This document shows positions 52,470 through 64,000 of a stretch of DNA of 64,000 nucleotides, in pieces. Position numbers and translations under genes: made by a program. The stretch is from contig JH720293.1 in assembly GCA_000231825.2 (NCBI GenBank), positions 2,170,001 through 2,234,000 on the forward strand, read 5' to 3'. A model generated the notes under the pieces. It did not search any database. It had not been told where the DNA came from and saw only the letters and a list, made by a program, of their open reading frames with translations. This DNA is from Tetrahymena elliotti 4EA. Its lineage: Eukaryota; Ciliophora; Oligohymenophorea; Hymenostomatida; Tetrahymenidae. Positions within the stretch are counted from its first letter, which is position 1. Each line of letters begins with the position of its first letter.

Positions 52470-55400
52470 TCACTTTTATTTTTCTTGCTCTATGCTTTTA
52501 ATTAATTTAATTATATTTTCTGCTTGTTGAGATAACGAAAATATTTTTGAGGAGTATTTTTACATTTATTTAATATTTTTAGTAGCTTTCTCATACTTTT
52601 GTTGTAAAAAGTAAAATTTACAAATCCAATAGTAGCTATGATGAAAAAGATACGAGAAATCTGAATATTTGCTATCACTAATAAATTTAGGTAACTTTTC
52701 CAATTCTTATTCTGCTTTTTCAATCATTTTATCATCAAATTATAAGCATCCTACGAGTGTGCTTAAGAAAATGCAAGAGGCTTATTCAACAGCTAATTCT
52801 TTTTAATCACTGTTTAGTGATTTTTATTTTTATTTAATGCTCTTTTCCTCTTCAGATATATCATAAACAAGTTAATCAATCAATAGATTTGGAATTTTCG
52901 TTATTGTTTTAGTAAAATACATTATCTCATATTTTACAAGTGTAAAATTTTTTCTTTTCAAATATAGTTAGCTCAAGATATGAATGTCATTACTCAAAAA
53001 AATATTTAAATAGGAATACTATTTGTATTTAAAAATTTTTTTAAATGAAATTGAGTTAAATTTATGAAAATTTAATCATACCTTTTTGACATATAAGGAT
53101 AGAAGAAACCACTCTTTTGCAAAGTCTATTTAATTTTCTTAGATTAGGCAAGCTGCTTTACTTAGCAACAAATTACTTATTCCAATAAAAAAATGCTTTT
53201 CAGGTTTATAATCAATGACACAAGTACGATAAAAGTTAGAAAAATAAGTTGTGTTCATTTTAGCTTTTGATAGCATTGACTTAAATTCGTCAAATTTAAA
53301 TTCTTCAAAACAAAAAAGTTAAACTCCGATTTATCCTAAAATTGACGATGCTTCTTCCCATCTTAGATTACTTGTTAAGAAAAGGGATTTTTCAAATCTA
53401 AAAGAGAGACAACTTTTACTGAAGGAACCTGCTTTAGATAATGCTTTATTAATATCATTTATTGCTTTTAAATTCTAGAAAAACATTTTAAGATTAAAAA
53501 TAATAACTAAAAAAAATTACTTCTTTTCTTTCAAAGTTAATCAAATAAGATATCCAATAGTAAATTGGTGATTTCGGGTACTATTTTATCTTTTAGTTGA
53601 TGAGAGTTATTATAGGGTTAGGATTCTTTTCTCTCCAAATGTAATAGAGAGATAATACGACTGTTGCAATGTGAGATGTAAAACTGATATCATCCTCACC
53701 ACTCGATTGTTTTAAATATTCTTAATATTTTTTATCTTCAAAGAGCTAAGCATTGTATTAATCTTTTTCGGTATTGTATAAATTTTATCTAAGTGAAGAA
53801 TTATTTTGCAATTCATTAGAATCTGCCTATGAAACTTTTAAAAGTAATTTTATGCCCTTTTCAAGATCAAATGTTTATCCAAAAAATGATAAAACTTTTT
53901 TGAATGATTCTTATAAAGCACTTTTTGCTAAGTTGTTTAGACCTTCTAGCAAATTTAGTCTTAGCTTATGCGTTTTTTTTAAACTATTCACTAAATTAGG
54001 GGAGCTGCATTAGCATTTTTGATAATACTTAAAAGCATTTTTGAGTGAAAATAAACCTTAAAACTTTTTATCCAAAGAAAATTACAAAATTCCCTTTATT
54101 AGATACATTTCTGTTAAATTGGATTCTTATACTAAGGATAGGTAGATATTATTTTTAGCTCTTTAATTGATTATTATGTCTATAACTTTTTCACAAAGTT
54201 TGCATATTTTTTCTGCATAATCTATTTTAAGAGAAATTAAAAATTAAATTAATAGCATATATATCTGACCTATTATCATATTCACATTGTCTTAGTTAGT
54301 AAAATCTTCAAATACACAAGAAGCTTTAGTAAATTAGAAGTCCCAGACTAATTTCATTGTTTTATCTAAGCCTAATTTGGATACATTTTGAGATTTCAAT
54401 GACATAAGAGATTACTCTCTTTTAGAAATATCAAGACTAGGATTATTTGTGCTTTGAACATCTAAATTATTTGATTTTAAGTATCTACTTGGTGAAAAAA
54501 CAACATTATATTCACTTTTTATTGGTGTGTTCGGGTATATTGCAGAATTATGTACATTTAATGTGCTTTGATTTTAGTAAAGTGAAGGTAGATTTAAATT
54601 CAGAATTAAATTTTGCTGCCTTGGTGAATTCATTGTATTTTAATTTTCTATTTTATGAGGTGTCTATGGCAAGCTATAGGCCTAATTTATATTACTAATT
54701 TGATCTCTCTATGATAAACATTATTGAGAATCTTGATCTGATTTTGTTTTTGTAGCTTATTAGCCTTTTTATATTGCTAACATATTATTTGAGGGGTTTA
54801 TCTCTTCGTCTTCTTCTTCAAATATTTAATTAACTTCAGCAACATCAGAGCCAAAGTCAATTAATAAATTACTGTCACTTTAGTATTTTTTCTAATAATA
54901 CACTTCAATAGGTATCTGATTTAATCGAGTCCTTTAACAATTTTATTAACTCATCTAAGAATTTTGATTTTGCTTTTTTAGGTTTTCATGTTCCTGACTA
55001 AAGCCACTGATTTTTTAGAGTTTACTTATCAAGCTATCGGAATCTCTTTTTTCTGATCTCATAAAACTTGCATTAAAATTACTTGACCTTGGAAACTTTT
55101 TTGGACAATGTTTTTATTTTTCTGGAAATCCAGGATGGTTTTTATTTTAAATTTTGTTTTTTTGAGAGATATTTTCATAAAAATCACTTTGTTGATCTAG
55201 ATCTTTATCAGTATTTATACATAAATCTTCAGAGTATCCATCATAATTTTCTTAAATTGGGTAGATGAGGTGATCAAACTACTTTAAAGAATCATTATCT
55301 TACTAGAAATTCTACTTTACAGAATTTCCAGCTATTGTTCTACTTGTAATACTTCCTTGCATAAATAAATCTCTTTGCTTAGGAGTCTATGAAATAGCAC

Positions 55401-57171
55401 TTTTTTCAGCACTTTAATCTAATGTTTGACTTCTACTATTCTTAAATGATTAGGTGCTATTTCTTTTGTTTAAATTTAATGTTTTTGTATAATTCAAGCT
55501 GCCTCCTAAATATTAAGTGTTAAGGGTAAGCAATGTGTTGAATTCTTAGTAAAAATATGATTGCTTTTTAAATTCATTTTATAATTCTAAAGTAATTGAT
55601 TCTTTTAGAAAAGGCTTCACCTTTATTTCACAATTAAGCTATTTTATGCTTGCCAAATTAGATTCACTTTATATTTCAGAAATTGATTATCTCACTTGAT
55701 AATCATTACTTAATTAGTAGCTTTGAGATTATTCTTAAGCATCATTGCAGCATTAATTTTCTATCCTTTATCTGATAGTTGTAGATAAATGCATAGGTAT
55801 TTCCTCTTCATCTTAATATTTAACTTCTTATTACTAAATTAAGCTATAAGCATTTTAGTCTGTTTCTCTATTCAACAATATATTAGAGATATCTTAGTCT
55901 TAACAAGGATAATTAATTAATTATTCATTATCCCTATGTGAGTCAACATAAGTCATAAATCTGTAAGAATTACCAATATTAGAATGCCCTAAAGTTGTTG
56001 TATTTAAAGGTATATCAGGTAATTGTTTAAATGAAGTTGTTGATTAGGGATTTGGATTAGAAAAGGGGTTCTTGATGAACTATGATTAAGGTGAAGGTAC
56101 TGTTGTGTATTTAAATTAATCTTGATTGCTTGTGCTCAAAGGCTATTATATATTGTTTAAATTGTAATTACTATAATTAGCCTTAACTATGTTAAAATCT
56201 TAGCTTGATTCTTATGTTAACTTAAATAAATTATTTGAGCTACTGTGAATCTGTTTTTTTATTTTCTAAATTTAGAAATTATCATTTAAATTTTAAAATT
56301 TAGAAAATATTTGAGCTCTATTTGTATTTTCTGTTTCTTCTCTAGAAAGCACTTCAGTAATTTCATCATTAAATTTCAAGCATTAATCTTCAAATTAATC
56401 ACTAATAGCCTGCTTTCTATTTGTTGGAAGAGCAACTGATTCAACCTTTGTTAGACTTTATGAAACAACTCTCTAATTTTGTGAGTTCAATTCTAAAATG
56501 TTTTTTTCAATTTTATTTTTTTTACTACTTTTGTTTATACTTTCCTCTTCTTTGCTTTCACTAATTTTGAAATTATTGTTATTAATTTCTTCATCTTGTA
56601 TTGCTTGACTATTAATTACTATATTTCTTTAAGATACTGATTCTGGCATTAGTTATAAATAATAGCTCTGCTCAGTAGGAATAACTTAAACAAATTAAAT
56701 TTCTTAACTTTCAGAATTATTATTATTTTTTTATCCATTGTATTCAATTTTCTCTTGATAGCGAAAAGTTTCCGCCTTTAGATTTTTATTTTCTTACTGT
56801 TTTTACCCTCTTTTATACATATTTAGTACATTTATCAGCTGATCTAAGTGCAGCTTATCCTATTAAAATAAGTAAATCTACTTGTGATTTTATAATATAA
56901 TTTTAATGCAGTTCTAAAATCTCACTTCTCCAATGACTGCAGCTTAATTGAGTGATAAATCCTAAGTGTTAATTGAGACAATTTACTTAAACTCTATTTT
57001 ACCCTTAATTTTGTTAGCACTTCTTGATAAAAAATAGTCAATTGATTATTCTTTAAGATTAATTTCATACCATCTTTATACTTACTTTTTAAGAATATGT
57101 CCATATTTTACAAGCAATTATCTCTAAAACACAGTATTCTACTAATTGCGATAAGAGCTATTGCTTTTCAT
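52470..57171 (-). CDS. PH-domain protein with C-terminal TTC39/IML2-like helical repeats, 1530 residues
   Basis: Three exons (53521-57171, 53082-53474, 52470-53018) with introns of 46 and 63 nt give 1530 residues; exon 1 alone is 1217 open codons. Residues about 20-115 read as a PH domain: VKYGHILKKQVQRWYEINL, then SIDYFLSRSANKIKGKIEF, and a final helix. A long Asn/Gln/Ser-rich linker follows (about 130-840). The C-terminal 680 residues resemble the TTC39/IML2 outer-membrane TPR family: MKLVWDFQFTKASCVFEDF, GIKLLLKVSQADSNELQ, TVVLSLYYIWREKNPNP, SPIYYWISYLINFERKE and SCLSFRFEKSLFLTSNLRWEEA, ending in a helical charged tail. IML2 acts in lipid-droplet and inclusion clearance at mitochondria in yeast. 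The PH domain would add phosphoinositide binding. Both assignments are by eye, the PH one more secure. Confidence 0.7.
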
Positions 57172-58091
57172 ATATTTTAAATTTAGATTTAATGAAGTAA
57201 GAAAAATTTTTTAAAAATCCTCACTATTTAGTTTAATAAGTAAAAAAATTGTATTAATATTATTTATTCTGGTGATATTATTTAATAAAAAAACTTACTG
57301 GAGTGAATAGAGCTAATTTTAACGATTTAATCAATAAGCATAAACACCCAAAAGAAGTAATATTAAAAACTATTTCTAATATTAGTCTAAGAACAACCCA
57401 AATGTATTAATTAAAGTCTTATTCTTAAATTTTCAAATGTAAATTAAAAGTCGCAAACCACTCTTATTTTAAATATTTGCAAGTATCAGTTGTTCAAAAA
57501 ATAAATACCCATTGTTTATTTTTATTTCTTACAGTTTTTATTCAAAAACAAATAACTTAAGAAACAATTTTGCTGAATTAATTTTTTAAAATTTTAGCAG
57601 CAAAAAATTTTAATTATTATTCATTAAAATATTATAACTATGATAATATTATAAGATGAATTGAAAAGAGTATTTTTTATTATTTCCATAATTATATTTA
57701 CTTTTAAAAATTATTTACTTAACTTCAGAATTAATTCATTTTGGTTTACATTAAAATTTATTTTCATCCATTCATTTAAAAATTATTAAATAAACTAAAA
57801 AAACAAAAAGAGAAGAAAATTATTGACGTATTTAGTCTAGTAAGGTTATAAATGTTATTCTTCCCTAAAAATTAATGTTAAAATACTTAAAAAAAATAAT
57901 TTACTCTTGGAATAATCTAGGTTTTTAAATATTTTTTACTTAAATTTAATAATTTGCAAGGAATTTTTTTACATTATTTTTTTACTAGCTTTTTTGAAGA
58001 AAAATGCTATTAACTTGTAAATTAAATTAAAATCTTATCTTTAATTTACAATACTGTTTTAACTTGATTAAATTTATATATTTCAACTTAA
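57172..58091. other. intergenic, upstream of tRNA
   Basis: 920-nt AT-rich spacer between the divergent PH-domain gene and the tRNA gene. No ORF or RNA recognised. Confidence 0.55.
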
Positions 58092-58162
58092 GCATCGATG
58101 GTTTAGTGGTAGAATAGAGCGTTGCCATCGCTTTGACCCGGGTTCGATTCCCGGTCGATGCA
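58092..58162 (+). tRNA. tRNA-Gly (anticodon GCC)
   Basis: A 71-nt cloverleaf. The acceptor stem GCATCGA (58092-58098) pairs with TCGATGC (58155-58161), discriminator A58162. The D-arm contains the A-box TGGTTTAGTGG (58099-58109). The anticodon stem GAGCG/CGCTT encloses loop TTGCCAT with anticodon GCC at 58124-58126. The T-arm has the B-box GGTTCGATTCC (58141-58151). It closely resembles eukaryotic cytosolic tRNA-Gly(GCC) genes, has no intron and no encoded CCA, and is the only GC-rich island in its neighbourhood. Confidence 0.97.
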
Positions 58163-58170
58163 TTTTTTTT
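58163..58170 (+). terminator. RNA polymerase III T-run terminator
   Basis: Eight consecutive T bases begin directly after the tRNA discriminator base, the normal Pol III stop signal. Confidence 0.85.
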
Positions 58171-58526
58171 ATTTGATTTTTTAAATTAACTATTCAAATT
58201 TACTTATTTTTTATAGAATTAAAAATCATTTTAGTTAAAGTATTTTAATAAAAATAAACTATATGATAACAAAAGCTTATCTCAACTAAAGTTAAAAATA
58301 ATAATTAATTTTCAAAATTAAGTCTAAATTACATAAAAGATTTAATAAATAAAAAACTTTCAGTGCATATTTAAATAAATTTATTATGAGTTAAAATAGG
58401 GCTGAATATTTAGATTTAAAAATTCTTGAAGTATTTCATTAAAACAATGAAAATAAATTTCATTTTATTCTTTAAAAAGTTTGTTTAATTCTGAACATAT
58501 TTTTATGGATGAATAAAATAATTTGA
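58171..58526. other. intergenic
   Basis: 356-nt AT-rich spacer between the tRNA and the 3' end of the next minus-strand gene. Nothing else seen. Confidence 0.55.
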
Positions 58527-61304
58527 TCATTATTAAATATTACAAAAATCTTAATTATAATAGCTTAAAAGATAGTTATCTTACCCTTATTCTATTTCCC
58601 ATGGATCTAAGTTGCTAAAATCATTTAATTAGTTTATTTATGAATTATCTAACTTTTTATTCTTTTTATGAAGTTTTTTGGGTTTTTTCTCAAGATTTTA
58701 ATCAGTACTTTTGCCGAGATTTTAAAAAATTTCTGATTATTATGAAGGCTACTCTTCTTAATTCGGAATAATTCTTATAGAGGTTGCTTATTTTTTATCT
58801 TATTAGCCATTTTTAAAAGCTTAGTAAGAAGGTGAAGTTTATTTTAATTATTCAATATTTGAAATTTTCTTAAAACCAATTTCTTTAATGGGCAAATCAA
58901 TTTTTTTATCAAATTTATATTTATTATTAATTTCACTTGGAATTATTGGTATTGTTTTACTTTTAATACTCAGTAAATCTAATTATCTTTCATCTGATAA
59001 AACTGTTTGAGATATTAATGGGGTCTCTTTTAAAATCATTTGTTGCTTTTCACTTTTTCTTTTAATAGGCTCTAAGTTTTATTTCAAAATATCTTAGTTC
59101 TTTTTTGTTTAATCTAATACAGGCTTAGATTTTTCTTCATTTTGTTATTCTTGCAGCGCATTATTGTTTTCTTAGCTTTGATTACTTTTCTTAAAAAATA
59201 ATTTTATTTTTTTAATACAATTTTCACTATTATTAGCTGAGTTTTATTAGTCTTCCTATTGTTGTTAAACTTTTTACTAACTTTAAGATTTTCTTAGACT
59301 GCTGTAAATGATAACTTAATTTTGAGATTTTTTTAAAGGATTATGTTATTATTGGATTTTCTCTTGATTATCTTCATTTTGCTGAGAAGATTGGAAGATA
59401 TTAATATTATTTTATTTTGTTACTGTAAGTTTGTTTTTATTTTTAGAATTAATTCTCTCAGAATTGCTTGAAAAATATTTATTTTTATCATATTATTAAA
59501 CAGATTTAATATCCTATTTAGTTTATTAAATTTATCTTGATTTTATTCCATTAAAGTTATAAATTTCTGAAGAATCAATTGAGGATTAACTTATATTGTT
59601 TTCAAATTGTAGATTGATAACGTTTGAAGGACTTTCTTCAGATTTTATATTCTAGTTGTTATTCCCTATGTTTGCTGCAGTTTAAATATTTTTACTTTTT
59701 GGAGATCTACTGAATTCACTATTTAGTACTTTACTTCTTATGCTATGTGGAGTACTTCTTTATTTAGGACTAAATGCATCTTTTAAATATATTTATTCAG
59801 TACCTCTAATCCTTATTCTGCTTTAGCTTTTTGATGAGCTTTTATTCTAGCTTGGATCTTAAGAATCTCCAATTCCTCCATTCTATTCGTTAATTAAAAC
59901 AGGATATACACAAAATGGAGAAACAACTCTGCTTTTTTCGTTTGGAGAGATCATTTTTTATTTTCCCATTTCCTCGTCATCCTAGATGTTATTATGATTT
60001 GCTTTATTTTGTTAGTTTATTTTTTTAGTAATAGTATTATTTCTGAGTGGAGTATTTCTAAACCTATTTTCATTTACATTTATAATTTTCTATTTAATCT
60101 CTGGAAATTCAATTTAAATTATTGAAGATAAATTTGGGCTTTAAGTTCTTATTTCATTTAAAAGTTTCTCTGTATTACTCTAATTATGTTCTGACTTAGA
60201 ATTAAATGAGTAATCATTCTATTAATTTTTTTCATATTAATCATATATAACATCTTAACTTTTTGGAGGAGTTTTAGATTGCTTCTTAGATAACTAAAAA
60301 CTGTCGATTCCTGAAGTAAAACTCTTAATCTTAAAAATATTTTCATTATTTCTTTAGTTTTTTTATGCTTAAATTTATGTATTTTATTGAGATTATTTCT
60401 TGCTCATATATTTTTTTATATTTCTTTAATTAGATAAAATCTAGTCAAATGTTAATTCATTTGAGCTTTATTAAAGTTCTTAGAACTTATCTTTATGGTC
60501 AATACTACTCTAATTATTATCTTATTTATTGGACAAATACTTAAAGTTTTCTTATTACATATTATTAAGATATTCATTCTAAGACTATTAAATCTTTTGA
60601 TTGAAAACAATGTGACCACATTTATCCTAAATCTGATTATTAATTTTTTAAGGCAATAGATTTATCTAATTTTATTATTGAATTTGATTGAAGGAAGTAT
60701 TAAATTTTTTGCCTTACTTATTTTCACAATTTTAATTGTGGTCATTGACATTATGGGATATTGATCTTTTTTATCTATTCTTATCAAGCAGTTTTTACAT
60801 AAGCAATTAGCTTCTAGTCTAAATTATTGGTAGCTATACTTATTCTACTTACTTTTTTTTTTATACTTACACATTATCAGGAATTTATTATTGAGTTTAT
60901 TAGTTGATTTAATTAATTGCCTTAGTATCTTGTTAATCATTCTATTTAATTTCTTTTTTACTTTGTTAACTACTTCTTTTCGTCTCCTGGTTTGGCAATG
61001 TCCCATATAAAATGCTATAAACTTTCTAATTAAGGTTTTTTTTGTGTTAATCTTGAAGATTGTTTTTCAGAAATTTAATCTTATTAGATATTTACAATTA
61101 CAAATCTTGTTTATCAGTTGCTAGTATCTTTAGCTAAGAATCCTAAAACTAGTTAATCTATTTTTATTCTATCTTTTATTCAGAGCGTGTAGAGTTATTG
61201 GGTATAACTCTGCTCAGATAATCTTTAGAATAATAAATATCACTTTGATTTAAGTTTAAAGACTCACTTAGATTTGCAGGTTAGGTTTTACATATTTTAT
61301 TCAT
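58527..61304 (-). CDS. low-complexity charged protein, 925 residues, unknown
   Basis: One uninterrupted exon of 926 codons from ATG 61304 to TGA 58527-58529. The protein starts MNKICKTQPANLSESLNLNQ and is rich in Asn, Gln, Ser and Lys throughout, with no hydrophobic segment. Several SP/TP-type sites stand out (SKTPPKSQ, RVVSPFCVYP, DAFSPKQRSTPHS, EFSRSPKSK), as expected for a phosphorylated disordered protein. A short Cys/His cluster (NCENKQGKK..., DKCGHIVF) is too sparse for a zinc finger. The C terminus is basic then acidic (EKKPKKLHKKNKKL, NLDPWEIEQGQDNYLL). No family recognised. The uninterrupted length makes it a real gene. Confidence 0.75.
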
Positions 61305-62444
61305 ATATTCAAGCAATTAAAACGTGAAATCAAATTAATAACTTTTTACAGTAATTTAAAGAATTATAATTAATTCAGCTAAATGATAAAAAATTTTCAA
61401 AGTAAGCAAAGATTTATGTATTATATTTGATTTTAGCGAAAATGCTATTTCAATCAAGAAAGCTTTTGTTCTTAATAAATTTCAATTATCGAAACAAAAA
61501 TAAAATCAGTTAATGAAATAATATTTTAAATAAATTTCAGTTAAATTTTTAAATAATTTAAATTAGTAAAAATATCTTGATTTAAATTTAATCTAATTAA
61601 AATAAATACTATTTCCATGAATAAATAATATTAATTTTCTTGCATTCAAAAGTCAAAAATGATTAAAAATTACTAATTTATTTTCAAAAAGATTTTAATT
61701 TGAAAGATAAAATATTAGATTTTATTTAAATTATTTTTAATATCTAATTAATTCAAAATGTTTTTACTGCATATCATCTACATACAGTAAAATTTTAATA
61801 CTATAACCCAAAATATTAATAATGAAAATAAATATGCTCATATGATTAGAAATTCTAAAATAAAAAAATTCTATGAAAATTGAAATTCTATATTCTGAGA
61901 CCACTGATTACCATTTTAATGAAATGGAAATGAATTTTAAATAATGTAATAAGCTTATCACAATATTATTATTTATTTTTAATTTATTTGCTTAAAATCT
62001 TTTAGAAACTATACTTGCGAAAACAATAAAAGATTGTTTGAAGAATCTTTAATTATTTCTGTTCTATTCTATCTATGCTTTATCTTTATAATTTTTTAGA
62101 AATACTTATTAAAATTAATCCTTCAAAAAGATAACCAAAATTAAAATAATTTAAAATGATTGAGTAAAATCTAATGATGGAGCTTCTTAATAAAGAAAAT
62201 ATTTTTATTTAAACAAAGTTTTTTTAATAAGTGTTACTTTTATATAATAATATAATGTGGTTAAATCATTAATTTGATAATTTAATTTTAAGAATTTACT
62301 TTGATTTTTCTGAAAAGTTCATATTAATTTAAATAAAAGAAAATATCTATCTATTTTAAATGTGTTAAATTTTTAGTTGAAATATTCTTGCATTCGTTGA
62401 TATTATTAACATTATAATTTTAGATATTATTTATTCTAAGATAC
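61305..62444. other. intergenic, divergent promoter region
   Basis: 1,140-nt AT-rich spacer between divergent genes. No credible coding frame or RNA; promoters presumably lie here. Confidence 0.5.
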
Positions 62445-64000
62445 ATGGGGAAAAAGGATAAAAACTAATTAAAAGAAAAACTCTTATCTGAGGAAAATGA
62501 ATCAAGAGAACATGGTAGTTAGGATGAAGAGAATTAAGTTTAGATCATTTAAAAGAAGCCATATAAGACGATATATTAAAGAGCAAACATTTTAAGTAGA
62601 ATTTTCTTTTGGTGGGCTCTTCCCTTAGTAAAGGTAGCATAAAGATAATTGATAAATAAAAAAATTAAAAGGTTTTATTATAATAGCTAGGTAATAGGGT
62701 TCATTTAGAATAAGAGCATCTAGACTCGCTATCCGAAGATTAAAAATCAAGCTTTTATTTTAAGCAATTTAAGAAAAATTTCGAACATTATTCAGAGAGT
62801 TAGTCTAAATAAATTCTTTTGAGATCATTTTTATCAACATTTAGAAGTAACTAAATAGTAAATGGAAATATTTAAGATAAAACCTTTCTTTTTAAATTTT
62901 CATAGGAAGATTATTCATCAGCTTTTTAATCAGTTTCCTAGACAGTTGTGTACTAATGAGCACTCCTTATTTGATTAAAACAGTTATCGAGTATTCCTCT
63001 GAATCAAATTAAGATTACAGAAAAGGAATTATTTTAATAAGTGCTGTTATATTATCAAGAATTATGCTTTGCATATTAGATAGTCACTCCAATTACTAAT
63101 TTGTAATATTTATGCATTTTTTATTCTTTTAAAAATGTTTTAGCTTTATTAGGATTGATAGATTAACTAGCAAATAGCAAAGCAAACACAATAAATAATT
63201 TTTCTATCTTTTTTTAACGTTTTTATATTTAAAAACATAGAATATATTAGGTTATGATTTAAATAATACGGTAAGTGTTGCTCTATTAGAAAAATCTTTA
63301 AGATATTCTCTCTTAAGCACAGATGATTACAAAGTGGGTACTTTGGTCAATATGATTTAGGTGGATGGTTAAAGATTACTTAATTTGTGTAATTAAGTTT
63401 CTAATGTCTGCTTTCTACCTCTCTAAATTGCATTTGGTTTGTATTTGATGTATGATACGATAGGTATTTCTTTTTTGTTTGGAGTTGCAATAATGGTTAT
63501 AATGGGTTTTATGAACTATCTCATTGGAAAATTTTAAAATAAATTTTCAAAACTCTACATGAAGGAAAAAGATGATAGAATAAAAATCACTACAGAAATT
63601 TTTAATGCAATTAAATTTATTAAAGCTAATGCATGGGAAGAGTATTTTTATGATAAATTAGATACTCAGCGTTAAAAGGAATTACATTTTATCAAAAGAA
63701 AGTAAATATTTGTTAAATTCTTAGACATGCTATATAGTAATTGATCATATTTGAGTTTAATATTATTTAATTAAATAGATTCTAAGTTGGTGGTATGTCT
63801 ATATTTTCACTATGGATTACTCCTATGCTCATTATTAATGCTACTTTTGCGGGTTACGTTTTATTAGGAAATGAGATGACCCCAGTAGGTGCTTTTACAG
63901 TTATATCCATTTTTTCTATTTTATAAGAACCAATTAGATCTTTACCTATGGTAATAAATGGTTTGATTGAAGCATATGTTAGTATAAAAAGAATGGAAAC
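62445..64000 (+). CDS. ABC transporter, ABCC/MRP type, 5' part (runs off the window)
   Basis: The gene starts at ATG 62445 and continues past the window end. Exon 1 ends in RIFFWWALPLVK, the ABCC lead-in; intron 62634-62686 (53 nt) joins it to LGNRVHLEQEHLDSLSED. The first transmembrane domain follows: RLFISFLISFLDSCVLMSTPYLIKTVIEY, then YKVGTLVNMIQVDGQRLLNL, the MRP hallmark GxxVNLMSxDxxRL, then IAFGLYLMYDTIG, MVIMGFMNYLIGKFQ, RIKITTEIFNAIKFIKANAWEEYF (the IKxIKxxAWE motif), and MTPVGAFTVISIFSILQEPI. The nucleotide-binding domains lie beyond the end. At least four introns; those near 63110-63240 and 63738-63784 are approximate. ABCC pumps export anions and glutathione conjugates; many paralogues occur in ciliates. 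Confidence 0.88.

Noticed and set aside
54447..54698. Plus-strand ORF of 83 codons with hydrophobic segments
   Set aside because: Shadow of the 1217-codon first exon of the PH-domain gene on the minus strand.
56880..57120. 22- and 25-nt introns near the start of the PH-domain gene
   Set aside because: A first reading of a different Met needed two tiny introns; the ATG at 57171 gives one open frame with a PH domain and needs none.

Overview
This window reads as macronuclear DNA of a Tetrahymena-like oligohymenophorean ciliate. It is very AT-rich. Long coding frames appear only when TAA and TAG are read as glutamine and TGA is the sole stop. Genes are split by short, AT-rich GT...AG introns, mostly 46-150 nt with extremes of 34 and 445 nt. 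Standard-code ORFs are therefore nearly all shadows, and every gene below was rebuilt with the ciliate code by chaining exons whose phases add up exactly.

Left part (1-20.9 kb): the 3' end of a zinc-finger gene (+); an eIF4A3-type DEAD-box helicase (-); an ADP/ATP-carrier-like mitochondrial carrier (+); tubulin cofactor C (-); an 800-residue N/Q-rich protein (+); dihydropteridine reductase (+); an unknown gene with an apparent +1 frameshift (+); an LRAT-like protein (+); a GH31 alpha-glucosidase (-); an unknown gene whose two in-frame TGAs fall in two candidate introns of length 3n (-); and a coiled-coil protein (-).

Middle part (21-46 kb): a 1543-residue secreted/membrane surface protein with an Asn/Ser spacer and a Cys-rich module (+); two unknown proteins (+ and -); a CCCH zinc finger fused to a histidine-phosphatase domain (+); a 1150-residue helical-repeat protein (-); an 862-residue coiled-coil protein (-); a predicted mitochondrial Cys-motif protein (-); and mitoribosomal protein bL25m (+).

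Right part (46-64 kb): a small tentative ORF and a kinesin-8 (+); an unknown 390-residue protein (-); a 1530-residue protein with an N-terminal PH domain and a C-terminal TTC39/IML2-like region (-); tRNA-Gly(GCC) (+); a 925-residue low-complexity protein (-); and the 5' half of an ABCC/MRP-type ABC transporter that runs off the end (+).

The genes are monocistronic, in mixed orientation, and functionally unrelated to one another (RNA processing, mitochondria, microtubules, lysosome or secretion, membrane transport). This is ordinary ciliate chromosome, with no sign of an operon, mobile element, CRISPR array or gene cluster. The points most worth a second look are the frameshift, the 3n introns with TGA, the CCCH-phosphatase fusion, the PH-TTC39 fusion and the altered LRAT motif. 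All family names come from motif recognition by eye; no database search was run.
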